A stretch of DNA of 64,000 nt, taken from an uncultured Lachnospiraceae bacterium. Its GTDB lineage: Bacteria; Bacillota; Clostridia; Lachnospirales; Lachnospiraceae. Shown piece by piece: positions 8,700-17,321 of this stretch (the stretch's first letter is position 1; each line of letters opens with the position of its first letter). The stretch is from assembly GCA_902780405.1 (NCBI GenBank), contig CACZFI010000002.1, positions 173,810 through 237,809 of the forward strand, written 5' to 3'. The position numbers were made by a program, and so were the translations under genes. The notes under the pieces were generated by a model. It was given only the letters and a program-made list of their open reading frames with translations, was not told the DNA's origin and made no database searches.

Positions 8700-10274
8700 C
8701 TATATGCCTCCTGCTGCCTCATCCTCGCGGATCACATCGATATCTCCGACACTCAGGATCTTGTGCGGAAGGATCAGTTGCTTGTATGCATAGTACATAT
8801 TGCGGCGTTCTTCTATGATCTCGATATAGGAATCACGGCTGTGATAGCTTGTCAGATCCTGAATCTCCAGATAAGAAAGATCCTCCTTGGCGATACCGAG
8901 AAGTTCTCCCGCACGCGCCACCATCGAAAGGAGTAGATAGATGGACTTCATGCACTCATATCTGAAGAAGTCGCGGTTTTCCTTCACCGTATCGGCAAAT
9001 TTGCAGAAAGGCTCGGCCTTGATCGGGATACCGGCGCGTTTGAATACCTTGTTCATCTTGATGGTATCCGCAAACTCGTCCATATGCTTCACGGCTGCGG
9101 GCTGTGCCACATCTTTTTCCGATCCGATCTCTCTTACATCAAATCCGCCGAGGCGAACATAAACATTGTTGATGCCGTCTTTCACCCGGTCAAGCTTTAA
9201 GACGCCTTCTTCAGAGAGGGATCTGCAATAGTCAAGGACGACTGTGGACAGTCTTGCAAAACGAATAAAGTTAAAGATGCCCTGATTTCTGATCGCAGCG
9301 AGCAGCTCGTCGATCCTGCTGTAGAGTTTCATGACATTGAGGCATCGGTCGGGATCCTCCTTGCGGATCTCCTCAGCAAGTGCGGTAAGCTTCTCACACG
9401 CGCTCCTGCTTTCGGCCACAATCTCATCGATATGCTCCATGGTGCCGAATGTCGTACGCTTTAAAGCCTCGCGAAGTCCCATAATATCCGACTCCAGGAA
9501 GCCGTGGTTTAACAGTTCTTCCAAACGCTTCTCCGTTGTGAGGTCATAACTTGAGATCACAAGTCCGGAGATGGGATCCATATGACTGTAACTTCCGTCT
9601 CTGTAGCGGTCTATGTAGTAATCGTGCAGAGACTCGGTGAGTTCGTCGGAAATACCCGCCGGTGTCAGTCCCTCCACCGCATAGTCAAGTGAAATGTAAG
9701 GCTTGTTGCCCACAAGCTGCATCAGGTCCGTATCAACCTTTCTGTAACCGAGCGCCTCCATACCCTCGCTCCATACCTTGTTCGCGATGATGGTCCTGAA
9801 GATGGATACGTCAAGCGGACGCGGGTTGTTGCCCAGGATGGACGCCGGATTCCAGTAAGCAAAATCGGACATCACATGATTTAAGTCGAGATAACTGCAT
9901 TTTGCGTAGGCCTTGGTATCACGGAATTCATGATCCAGAAAGGCCTGCATCTCGGGATCCTCGGTATGGAAGATCTCTCCTTCTTCAAAGCATACGGTAT
10001 CATCTTCCTTCACGCCGAAACCGATCTTAAAATACTCTCCCGGATCCAGTCTTGCTTCAAGCTTTTTCAACGCAAAAACAAGTGCCAGAAAATCATGTTC
10101 CAGAAATTCTCTGGACGTGTTTTTGGCAATACGAAGCACGCCCTTCGATCCGTCATCCCTTCTGTAGGAAACGATGTAATAGGGCCGGTTATTCTCGATA
10201 TCTCTTGAATATACGATGCCGACAAGGGGAAAATCACCCTCCGGCAACAGTTCCTGTTCTAAGTCGATCTGCAT
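8700..10274 (-). CDS. PEP-synthase/PPDK-related protein lacking both catalytic ends
   Basis: The 524-residue protein resembles, from memory, the middle of large PEP/pyruvate-binding proteins (COG0574 relatives of carbohydrate loci). N-terminal GIVYSRDIENNRPYYIVSY matches the late ATP-grasp segment (G-V-V-F-T-R-D). SDFAYWNPASILGNNPRPLD near residue 135 matches the conserved WNPA-E-x-I-G-x-x-P-R-P-L block. ELLNHGFLESDIMGLREAL and IFNFIRFARLS match the following helices. LILPHKILSVGDIDVI at the end matches the linker just before the phosphohistidine swivel domain, where this protein stops. The first ATP-grasp half and the His domain are therefore absent. A promoter lies 30 bases upstream, with GGAGG before the ATG. 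It is probably not a working dikinase. Confidence 0.6.
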   Translation of the reverse strand: MQIDLEQELLPEGDFPLVGIVYSRDIENNRPYYIVSYRRDDGSKGVLRIAKNTSREFLEHDFLALVFALKKLEARLDPGEYFKIGFGVKEDDTVCFEEGEIFHTEDPEMQAFLDHEFRDTKAYAKCSYLDLNHVMSDFAYWNPASILGNNPRPLDVSIFRTIIANKVWSEGMEALGYRKVDTDLMQLVGNKPYISLDYAVEGLTPAGISDELTESLHDYYIDRYRDGSYSHMDPISGLVISSYDLTTEKRLEELLNHGFLESDIMGLREALKRTTFGTMEHIDEIVAESRSACEKLTALAEEIRKEDPDRCLNVMKLYSRIDELLAAIRNQGIFNFIRFARLSTVVLDYCRSLSEEGVLKLDRVKDGINNVYVRLGGFDVREIGSEKDVAQPAAVKHMDEFADTIKMNKVFKRAGIPIKAEPFCKFADTVKENRDFFRYECMKSIYLLLSMVARAGELLGIAKEDLSYLEIQDLTSYHSRDSYIEIIEERRNMYYAYKQLILPHKILSVGDIDVIREDEAAGGI

Positions 10275-10303
10275 GTCTTCCTCCGTGCAAATGTACTGTT
10301 TCC

Positions 10304-10332
10304 ATTCTACTTTTCTACGGTTTTCCTGTCAA
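10304..10332 (-). promoter_or_regulatory. Consensus promoter for the PEP-synthase-like/hydrolase pair
   Basis: TTGACA (10327-10332) and TAGAAT (10304-10309) are 17 bases apart on the minus strand, 30 bases before the ATG at 10274. The 205 bases between 10275 and 10479 hold this promoter, an AT-rich stretch upstream of it, and the putP terminator; I see no gene there. Confidence 0.8.
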
Positions 10333-10445
10333 TACAAGTCAAATTGTTAATGTTTTTTTTAAAACCATGTCATAATTTGTTCATATTTATAGTTTATTAT
10401 AAAACCATAGTTTTTTTCATAAATCCTCTCTTTAAACAATAAACG

Positions 10446-10478
10446 AAAATGCCGGGCGGAGAATCGTCCGGCATTTTA
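10446..10478 (-). terminator. Rho-independent terminator after putP
   Basis: A 10-bp stem (ATGCCGGACG paired with CGCCCGGCAT, one G-T pair) with a 6-base loop is followed by TTTTCGTTT on the minus strand, directly after the putP stop. It closes the long yicC-to-putP transcription unit. Confidence 0.8.
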
Positions 10479-10479
10479 T

Positions 10480-12021
10480 TTATATCCATTCCTGCATGAT
10501 CTCCTCAAACTTATCTTCTCCAACTTTATTTCTTCCCGCAATCAGACTTACGGCAACCGTCACAAAAAGATTCGCAAAAAATCCCACCGGAAGCGCGTAG
10601 ACGCCCGTATATTCGTAAAGTGTATACGCCTCTCCGCTTACAAAGACCAGTTTTACGAAGTTCCACACTACCACGGTAAGCGCACCTGTGATCATACCCG
10701 CCACAAGGCCCTCGCTCCTGCATCTTTTAAAGTACAGCGAAAGCAAAACACCCGGACCGAGTGTTGCACCGAGTCCGGCCCACGCAAGAGATACCAGTCG
10801 CATCACGGACACCTGATGATTCCAGACGGAAAGAGCCGACACGATCGCGATGGCAGACACCGCAAGCCTTGACGCATCCAGCACCTTGTGGTCCTTCCAG
10901 TTTTTAAAAAAGATGCCGTGCAGACAGTCCTTCACCGCAGCCGAAGTCGCCGCAAGCAACTGGGAGTCCGCTGAGGACATAATAGCCGAAAGCAGTGCGC
11001 ATGCGAAGATCCCTCCGACAAACGGTACGGCGATATCCGTGCCAAATAGTTTTTTCACTACTTCCATGTAAACATTCTCATAATCGTATCCCGCGGATAG
11101 CACCTTGGGATAAAGGTAGAAGCGTCCCACCACGCCGAGGATCGCCGCGCCCGAAAGTGCCGCAAGCACCCAGACGATTGCAAGTCGTCTCGACTTCCTT
11201 AAGGCATACTCATCACGAATGACCATAAACCGCATCACGATATGCGGCATACCGAAGTACCCAAGTCCCCACGAGAGCTGGGACAGTACATCCCGGGGTT
11301 CGATCGGGAGTCCCGCGGACAGAGACGCATTCAGATAATCGCTGGCGCTGGTGTCAAGGCCGCTTCTTACGAGATTCGGCACGATCTGATGCACGTCGAA
11401 ATGATACAGCACCAGAAAAGGTACGATGATCAGTCCGCCGAGCATGATGATCCCCTGTAAAAGATCCGTAAGACATACAGCGGTAAATCCGCCGACATAG
11501 GTATAAAGCAGGATCACCGCAGTGCCGATCACCAGTGACTGATGATAGGTGAAATGATCATTGGAAAGTCTTACAAAGAAGGTCGCACAGGCAGAAAACG
11601 AAGCCGCAAGATACACCATCAGAAAGAGCAGGATGAGCACGGACGCCGTCATCCTGGTTCCGTTTTTCTTTTCGGCCACGCGCTTCGAAAGAAAGTCCGG
11701 CAGCGTGTAGCTTTTCATATGACCTGCGAAGTGCATCACCCTTCCGGAACAAAAGCCCCAGCTTGCGATGGTTCCGATCAAAAGACCCACCGCCATCCAG
11801 ACCTTGCCCGCGCCGTACGCATAGATGTATCCGGGAAGGCCCATAAAAATCCAGCAGCTCATATCCGATGCCTCGGTGGATATCGCCGCGGAAAACCCTT
11901 TCATCTTCGACGCTCCGAAGAGAAAGTGGTCCGAAGTCTTGTTCATAATAAGACTTTTGGCGCCGATGATGATGACCGTCGCCAGATATAATATGACAAT
12001 GATAAGATGATCCAGTCGCAT
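10480..12021 (-). CDS. putP: Sodium/solute symporter of the SSS family (proline permease-like)
   Basis: This is a 513-residue membrane transporter with about 13 hydrophobic segments, which couples solute uptake to sodium entry. The N-terminal pattern (SDHFLFGASKMKGFSAAIST, then ASDMSCWIFMGLPGYIYAYG) and the SSADSQLLAATSA block near residue 345 are characteristic of PutP within the SSS family. Its ATG follows the thiN stop directly, so it rides at the end of the housekeeping operon. Proline is the most likely substrate, but substrate assignment by sequence in this family is uncertain; pantothenate or other solutes are alternatives. Confidence 0.8.
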   Translation of the reverse strand: MRLDHLIIVILYLATVIIIGAKSLIMNKTSDHFLFGASKMKGFSAAISTEASDMSCWIFMGLPGYIYAYGAGKVWMAVGLLIGTIASWGFCSGRVMHFAGHMKSYTLPDFLSKRVAEKKNGTRMTASVLILLFLMVYLAASFSACATFFVRLSNDHFTYHQSLVIGTAVILLYTYVGGFTAVCLTDLLQGIIMLGGLIIVPFLVLYHFDVHQIVPNLVRSGLDTSASDYLNASLSAGLPIEPRDVLSQLSWGLGYFGMPHIVMRFMVIRDEYALRKSRRLAIVWVLAALSGAAILGVVGRFYLYPKVLSAGYDYENVYMEVVKKLFGTDIAVPFVGGIFACALLSAIMSSADSQLLAATSAAVKDCLHGIFFKNWKDHKVLDASRLAVSAIAIVSALSVWNHQVSVMRLVSLAWAGLGATLGPGVLLSLYFKRCRSEGLVAGMITGALTVVVWNFVKLVFVSGEAYTLYEYTGVYALPVGFFANLFVTVAVSLIAGRNKVGEDKFEEIMQEWI

Positions 12022-12684
12022 CTAGTCTCTCGTCTCCAATACATACAGTCCGCCGGATGCAATCTCGATCACGGCAGTTGCATCCGCAATCTCGTTGCTG
12101 ACACCTCTGGTGTTGTCCGTAGAAAGGTTTTCGTTTGTAAGCGGATAATAGAATCCGGTAAGCGTGATCCCCTTTGCTTCTCCGCCTGCGGGTATCAGTG
12201 AAACATATCTTCCGTACTGCTCGTCTTTTTTTATCTCCATATGACCGCATGTATAACGCACGCGGTTTTGCTCGTCCATGATCTCCGCGGGTACCCCCTG
12301 CTTTTCCAGCATAGGAAGAAGTGCAAGATTCCCTAAGGTATGGTCGAGTCTTCCGCCCGTTGCGCCGATCAGTGTAGCTCCGGAAAGTCCTCGCTTTACG
12401 ATCTCCTCACAGGCTGCCTGCAAATCGGTGAGGTCCTTCTCCCTGGGGAGCCGGATGGTCTCGCCGGAGAACGCCTCCGCAGACTCGTATTCGGCTCGCA
12501 GAGAATCGAAATCCCCGATCAGGATGTCCGGTGTCACCCGATAGGAAAAAAGCGTGTCATAGCCGCTGTCGCAGGCGCAGACGAGCAACTCGTCACCATG
12601 CCGGTCACGAAGATCATCCATCAGTCTGTAGAAAAAACTCTTGCTCACAGGGCCGCCGCCCACGATCAGTGCGTGCTTCTTCAT
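12022..12684 (-). CDS. thiN: Thiamine pyrophosphokinase
   Basis: This enzyme transfers pyrophosphate from ATP to thiamine, making the cofactor thiamine diphosphate. Motifs seen are the N-terminal ALIVGGGPVSK, PDILIGDFDSL with the metal-binding acids, the EKDLTDLQAA segment, and TGGRLDHTLGNLALLPML. I start it at the ATG at 12684, one base after the rpe stop, with GAGGA upstream; an in-frame ATG 15 bases earlier would overlap rpe. rpe-thiN at the end of a prpC-prkC-rsgA string matches the Bacillus yloO-yloS order. No TPP riboswitch is visible. Confidence 0.93.
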   Translation of the reverse strand: MKKHALIVGGGPVSKSFFYRLMDDLRDRHGDELLVCACDSGYDTLFSYRVTPDILIGDFDSLRAEYESAEAFSGETIRLPREKDLTDLQAACEEIVKRGLSGATLIGATGGRLDHTLGNLALLPMLEKQGVPAEIMDEQNRVRYTCGHMEIKKDEQYGRYVSLIPAGGEAKGITLTGFYYPLTNENLSTDNTRGVSNEIADATAVIEIASGGLYVLETRD

Positions 12685-12685
12685 C

Positions 12686-13348
12686 CTACTTATCCTCATC
12701 CAAAAGTTTTAAAAATGTCTCCACATTCGATGCGATATCTCCGGAAAAGACCGCGGAACCGGCCACGATCACATTCGCGCCCGCCGCAAGGACCCGGCTT
12801 ACATTCTCCGAATTGATGCCGCCGTCCACCTCAATCAGAAGGTCGGGACGCGTGTCCTTCGCCGCATCCTTAAGCTGTGCGATCTTCTCCAAGGCGATCG
12901 GCATAAACTTCTGTCCGCCGAATCCGGGCTCAACGCTCATCACAAGCACCATATCCACATCGGAAATGTACGGATACACCCTCTCGATCGGCGTACCGGG
13001 ATTCACGGAGATTCCGCACTTTAAACCGGCCGCTTTTACCGCAGCGATCATAGCCGGAATATCCGGTGCCGCCTCCGCGTGAAATGTCAGAAGATCCGCT
13101 CCGGCCTTCTTAAATGCATCGACATATCGGATCGGATCTTCGATCATCAGATGCACATCAAAAGTAAGATCCGTAATACCGCGGATACTCTGAATCACAG
13201 GCGGCCCGAAGGAGATGTTCGGCACGAAGCAGCCGTCCATCACATCAAGATGAAGCCAATGTGCTCCCGCCTCCTCCACGGTCTTTACCTGATCTGCGAT
13301 ATGTGTAAAGTCCACCGCCAAAAGCGAGGGTGACAATGTGTTTTTCAT
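12686..13348 (-). CDS. rpe: Ribulose-phosphate 3-epimerase
   Basis: Rpe interconverts ribulose 5-phosphate and xylulose 5-phosphate in the pentose phosphate pathway. The TIM barrel shows LSPSLLAVDF, the metal-binding HLDVMDGCFVPNISFGP block, MSVEPGFGGQKF, and the phosphate-binding EVDGGIN and GANVIVAGSAVF segments. The start at 13348 touches the rsgA stop and has AGGAG 9 bases before it; another ATG 6 bases upstream is also possible. The ~220-residue length is normal. Confidence 0.96.
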   Translation of the reverse strand: MKNTLSPSLLAVDFTHIADQVKTVEEAGAHWLHLDVMDGCFVPNISFGPPVIQSIRGITDLTFDVHLMIEDPIRYVDAFKKAGADLLTFHAEAAPDIPAMIAAVKAAGLKCGISVNPGTPIERVYPYISDVDMVLVMSVEPGFGGQKFMPIALEKIAQLKDAAKDTRPDLLIEVDGGINSENVSRVLAAGANVIVAGSAVFSGDIASNVETFLKLLDEDK

Positions 13349-14238
13349 TACCATTTTCTCCTGGACTTTAAGTCCTCATATAATTTGACGTAATTCTCGT
13401 AGCGTACCCGGCCGATCTTTCCAACCTCAAGTGCTTGGATCAGACTGCAGGAAGGCTCGTGTATGTGGACGCAGCCGTCAAACCTGCAGGTGTCATTGTA
13501 AGGTTCGAACTCCGGATAGTAGTACTTCAGTTTTTCCTCGGGAAGGTCTTCCACCAGGAGGGACGAAAATCCCGGCGTATCAAGAAGAAATGTATCCTCA
13601 TCCACCGCCGTAAGTTCCGTATGTCTGGTGGTATGTCTGCCCCTGCCGATCTTTTCGCTCACACTGCCCGTCTCAGCCTGTTCCTTGCCTACAAGCAGAT
13701 TGAAGATGCTGGACTTGCCGACGCCAGACGGACCCGCAAGCACAGTGGTCTTACCGCGCGTGATTGCCTTAAGCCTTTCCACTTCCGCCGTATTCTCTCC
13801 CGCCGCTGCCGACATGGCAATGGTTTCATAACCGGCCGCAAGATACTCGGCACACACTTCTTTGATTTCTTCTTCGTCCATCAGATCGGATTTGTTAAAG
13901 ATGATCATGGGCCGCAGGTCCTGCATGTCCATATTGATCAAGAATCTGTCGAGCAGATTGAGATTGGGCTTGGGGTTCTTTAAGGCCATCACCACAAGCA
14001 CCTGGTCGCAGTTGGCCACGAGCGGCCGGATCAGATGATTCTTCCTCGGGAGAAGTTCCACCACATACCCGGTATGCGCTTCTTCATCGATGATATCAAC
14101 CTCGCAGTCATCGCCCACACAGGGCTTGATGCCGTCTTTTCTGAAGGTCCCCCTGGCCCTGCATTCGTATACAAAATGAGAATTGCGTAGGTGGACATAA
14201 TAGAATCCACCTACGCCTTTCATAATCTTTCCCTGCAT
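13348..14238 (-). CDS. rsgA: Small-subunit ribosome biogenesis GTPase RsgA
   Basis: RsgA is a circularly permuted GTPase that checks 30S maturation. An N-terminal OB fold (QGKIMKGVGGFYYVHL) is followed by G4 (FNKSD) before G1 (AGPSGVGKSSIFNLL) and G3 (LLDTPGFSSL), the diagnostic permuted order. The C-terminal zinc knuckle has the pattern C-x5-C-x-H-x5-C (CRFDGCVHIHEPSC). The 296 residues fit. It lies immediately after prkC, the conserved Firmicutes arrangement in which PrkC can phosphorylate this GTPase. Confidence 0.96.
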   Translation of the reverse strand: MQGKIMKGVGGFYYVHLRNSHFVYECRARGTFRKDGIKPCVGDDCEVDIIDEEAHTGYVVELLPRKNHLIRPLVANCDQVLVVMALKNPKPNLNLLDRFLINMDMQDLRPMIIFNKSDLMDEEEIKEVCAEYLAAGYETIAMSAAAGENTAEVERLKAITRGKTTVLAGPSGVGKSSIFNLLVGKEQAETGSVSEKIGRGRHTTRHTELTAVDEDTFLLDTPGFSSLLVEDLPEEKLKYYYPEFEPYNDTCRFDGCVHIHEPSCSLIQALEVGKIGRVRYENYVKLYEDLKSRRKW

Positions 14239-14239
14239 A

Positions 14240-16570
14240 TTATTGTTCTGTCGTGTAGGAGATGCTCACATCTCCCTTGCTAAAGGAACCGGTAACATCT
14301 GATCCATTCAACATCATTCTAAAGTCAGCACTTCCGGACTGGGAAGTAAGACCGGGCACATTGGCTGTTACCTGATACTGTCCTCCGTTTGTAAGTGCCG
14401 GAGTTGTCGTCTGATATACAACCTCACCGTTAAAGAGTACCTGAACCTCTACTGCCTGACCGTTTAACGCTTCGTCGTTACATGTGATCGTACCTGCGAT
14501 ATTCGCTGTGTACTTGGTCTCCTTCGGCTCGGGTCCGTCGCTTACCACGATGTCAATGGTGGTTCCCTCGGTTACCTTGGTACCTGCCGGAATGCTCTGG
14601 CTTACGACACTGCCCTGGGGTATCTTGTCATCATGCTGATGTGTGACATTACCTGTCTGAAGTTTCAGATCGGTCAGCTGATTTCTTGCCGTCGCCTCGG
14701 TCTGTCCGGAAAGGGGCGGTACGGTAACCTCCTTCTTCTCGGAGCCGTTACTTACGATCACCTTGACCTCGGAACCTTTCGCTGCCATAGTCTTGGCACC
14801 GGGCTCGGTACGGATGACCTTGTCTTTCTCAACCGTCTCGGAGAACTCATAGCCGTGTACGGGCTTGAATCCTGCCTCGGTGAGGATGGTCACTGCCTGG
14901 CCGTCCTCATATCCCGTCACATCGGGGATCTCAATTTCCTCTGCACCCGCGGATACCTTTAGGGTTACCGTCTCGGTGGGAATTACTTTCTGATTCTTCG
15001 GGATGCTCTGCTCGAAGACATAGCCTTCCTGAACATCCTCGTTCTTGACGTGCTCGACCTTGACGTCGGTAAATCCGGCCTTCTTCAGGGTGCTTAAAGC
15101 TGCATCCTCGGCATAACCTACCACATCCGGCATCTCAACCATCTGTGCTTCCGCTGTGGTGATGCCTGTATCCTTCTTCTTGCCGCCCTTGAAAAGTCCG
15201 AGGACGTTGCCGACTACGACGAATAAGATGATCGCGATGATCACTGCTGCCGCAACGGCACCGATGGTCACTGCCATCTTGAGGTTCGGGTCGATACCGC
15301 CGGTCTCCTCATCCTCTTCCTCTTCTTCGTAGGATTCCTCTTCGTAATCCTGAATCTTCTTTAAATTGCCGCGACGACGCTCGGCAGCCTCTCTTCTTCT
15401 GGCCTCCTCGCGTTCACGCTCCTCATACTCTTCTCTTGCAAGCTGCTCTTCCCAGGCATCCTCCTCGAAGAGCTTGTTGATTCTGGAATTGTCGGCCTGC
15501 GGTGTGGACTGACTTCCCACCGCACGAATCTCACCCATCTCGTTCTGTACGGGAGGATTCACGAAGGTGTCAAGCTGGCTGCTCGCATAAGGATCCGCCT
15601 GCTGGTACGGATTCACCGCACCTCTGGTGGCTGCCGTATAGGCATCCTTGTTGGCGCTTTCCTTGCGGATAGCCTCCACATCTTCCTTGGTCCACTCCTG
15701 GGTGTTCGCATTCATGGAGGGTGTGGTTGCGGACTTGATGTCGATGTTCGGATTGTTCTGAACACGCTTTAAGTCTGCGATCAATGCACTCGCAGTCAGA
15801 TATCTTCTCTCGGGCTTCTTCTGGGTTGCCTTCAGGATGATCTTCTCAAGACTAGAGTAGATATCCTCCGGATAATACTGTCTCGGAGGGATGATGTCAT
15901 TTTGAATATGCATCAGTGCGACGGAGACATTGTTGTCACCCTCGAAGGGAACTCTGCCCGTCACCATCTCATACATGGTGATACCGAGTGAGTAGATATC
16001 GCTTCTCTCATCGGAATATCCGCCTCTGGCCTGCTCCGGGGAAATGTAATGCACGCTGCCCATAGCACCGGAAGTCAGAGTGTTGGAAGTTGCGGCCTTC
16101 GCAATACCGAAGTCCGTCACCTTGATGTTGCCGTTTCTGGATACGATGATATTCTGCGGCTTGATGTCTCTGTGGATGATGTGGTGCTCGTGTGCCGCTT
16201 CAAGTCCGGAAGCGATCTGCACGGAAATATCAAGCGCCTTGTCCATATTGAGACGGCCGTTTTGCTCGATGTACTCTTTCAATGTGATGCCGTCCACAAA
16301 CTCCATCACGATGAAGTACATACCATCCTCTTCCACTACATCGTAGACATTTACGATGTTCGGATGGGAAAGACCCGCCGATGCCTGTGCCTCGATGCGG
16401 AACTTGGTAACAAAGTTTTTATCTCTGGAAAATTCAGGCTTTAAGACCTTGATTGCGACGAAACGATTGAGCTTTAAGTCCTGTGCCTTGTAGACATTGG
16501 ACATACCGCCGGATCCCACTTCTCCGACGATCTTATATCGGTCACACAATATTGTTCCCTGCTTTAACAT
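14240..16570 (-). CDS. prkC: Membrane Ser/Thr protein kinase with PASTA repeats
   Basis: This is a eukaryote-type kinase that senses muropeptides or lipid II and controls wall growth and germination. The kinase domain is at about residues 11-275, with the glycine loop GEVGSGGMSNVYKA, catalytic HRDIKPQN and metal-binding TDFGIA. A charged, Glu-rich juxtamembrane region (about 370-430) precedes one membrane helix (about 433-462). Three PASTA repeats follow, each with a P-D-V-x-G-Y or P-P-L-S-G core. The last ~100 residues form an extra Ser/Thr/Val-rich, Ig-like-looking tail (KYTANIAGTITCNDEAL onward) not found in the basic architecture. It is paired with the phosphatase gene 21 bases upstream. 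Confidence 0.95.
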   Translation of the reverse strand: MLKQGTILCDRYKIVGEVGSGGMSNVYKAQDLKLNRFVAIKVLKPEFSRDKNFVTKFRIEAQASAGLSHPNIVNVYDVVEEDGMYFIVMEFVDGITLKEYIEQNGRLNMDKALDISVQIASGLEAAHEHHIIHRDIKPQNIIVSRNGNIKVTDFGIAKAATSNTLTSGAMGSVHYISPEQARGGYSDERSDIYSLGITMYEMVTGRVPFEGDNNVSVALMHIQNDIIPPRQYYPEDIYSSLEKIILKATQKKPERRYLTASALIADLKRVQNNPNIDIKSATTPSMNANTQEWTKEDVEAIRKESANKDAYTAATRGAVNPYQQADPYASSQLDTFVNPPVQNEMGEIRAVGSQSTPQADNSRINKLFEEDAWEEQLAREEYEEREREEARRREAAERRRGNLKKIQDYEEESYEEEEEDEETGGIDPNLKMAVTIGAVAAAVIIAIILFVVVGNVLGLFKGGKKKDTGITTAEAQMVEMPDVVGYAEDAALSTLKKAGFTDVKVEHVKNEDVQEGYVFEQSIPKNQKVIPTETVTLKVSAGAEEIEIPDVTGYEDGQAVTILTEAGFKPVHGYEFSETVEKDKVIRTEPGAKTMAAKGSEVKVIVSNGSEKKEVTVPPLSGQTEATARNQLTDLKLQTGNVTHQHDDKIPQGSVVSQSIPAGTKVTEGTTIDIVVSDGPEPKETKYTANIAGTITCNDEALNGQAVEVQVLFNGEVVYQTTTPALTNGGQYQVTANVPGLTSQSGSADFRMMLNGSDVTGSFSKGDVSISYTTEQ

Positions 16571-16591
16571 ATCTCCATACTCCTATCAGTA

Positions 16592-17311
16592 TCATTTTGC
16601 TAATATAATGACGGATATATTGTCCGCTCCGCCGTAATAGTTGGCTCTCTCGATCAGTGCATCGGCCACATCGGACAGCTTCTCGCAATCCACAACGATG
16701 TCCCTGATCTCGTCGTTCTCCACCATATTGGATAAACCGTCGGAACAAAGCAGATAGCGTTCCTCGGGCTTGATATCGATTTCAAAGAAATCCGGGATCA
16801 CCTCATCCTTGGAACCGAGCGCCTTGGTGATGATATTGCGCTCCGGATGATTCCGACCCTTCTTTCGCTCAAGCTCACCGTTTCGTATGAGCTCTTCCAC
16901 CAGACTGTGATCCATCGTGATCTGTCTGATATCCTCGGAAACAGCGTAGAAGCGACTGTCTCCGACATTCGCCACATAGAGCTTGTCATCCTCGGCACAG
17001 GCTGCCACCATCGTGGTGCCCATACCCGCAAGATCCGGGTCCTGCGTAGCAGCTTTGTATATCTGATTGTTCGCGTAAATGATCGCTCTCTTTAAGATCG
17101 CTACCGGATTCTCGAGCGAAGACCTCTTCACGAAGTCAACGGTAATATCGATGGCCATCCTGGACGCCTTGTCACCCGCGCGGTGTCCGCCCATACCGTC
17201 TGCCACGATGTATAAATTCGGCAACGGTCCTACGGGAAGATCACTTGCATAGATGCTGTCCTGGTTGCTCGAGCGCTTGTTTCCGGTATCGGTTTTCCCT
17301 ACAGATCGCAT
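16592..17311 (-). CDS. prpC: PP2C-family protein phosphatase
   Basis: This manganese-dependent phosphatase reverses PrkC phosphorylation. The metal-binding motifs are present: NQDSIYAS near the N-terminus, ADGMGGHRAGDKAS (about residues 37-50), a central VGDSRFY, and LCSDGLSNMV. I choose the ATG at 17311 because AGGAGG stands 6 bases before it and the protein then opens MRSVGKTDTGNKR, as in the family. An earlier in-frame start would run back into rlmN. It is followed by prkC, the standard pair. Confidence 0.95.
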   Translation of the reverse strand: MRSVGKTDTGNKRSSNQDSIYASDLPVGPLPNLYIVADGMGGHRAGDKASRMAIDITVDFVKRSSLENPVAILKRAIIYANNQIYKAATQDPDLAGMGTTMVAACAEDDKLYVANVGDSRFYAVSEDIRQITMDHSLVEELIRNGELERKKGRNHPERNIITKALGSKDEVIPDFFEIDIKPEERYLLCSDGLSNMVENDEIRDIVVDCEKLSDVADALIERANYYGGADNISVIILAK

Positions 17312-17321
17312 AGGAATCCTC

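Noticed and set aside
12650..12720. TPP riboswitch before the thiamine pyrophosphokinase gene
   Set aside because: The gene starts one base after the rpe stop, and none of the conserved TPP aptamer sequences are visible.
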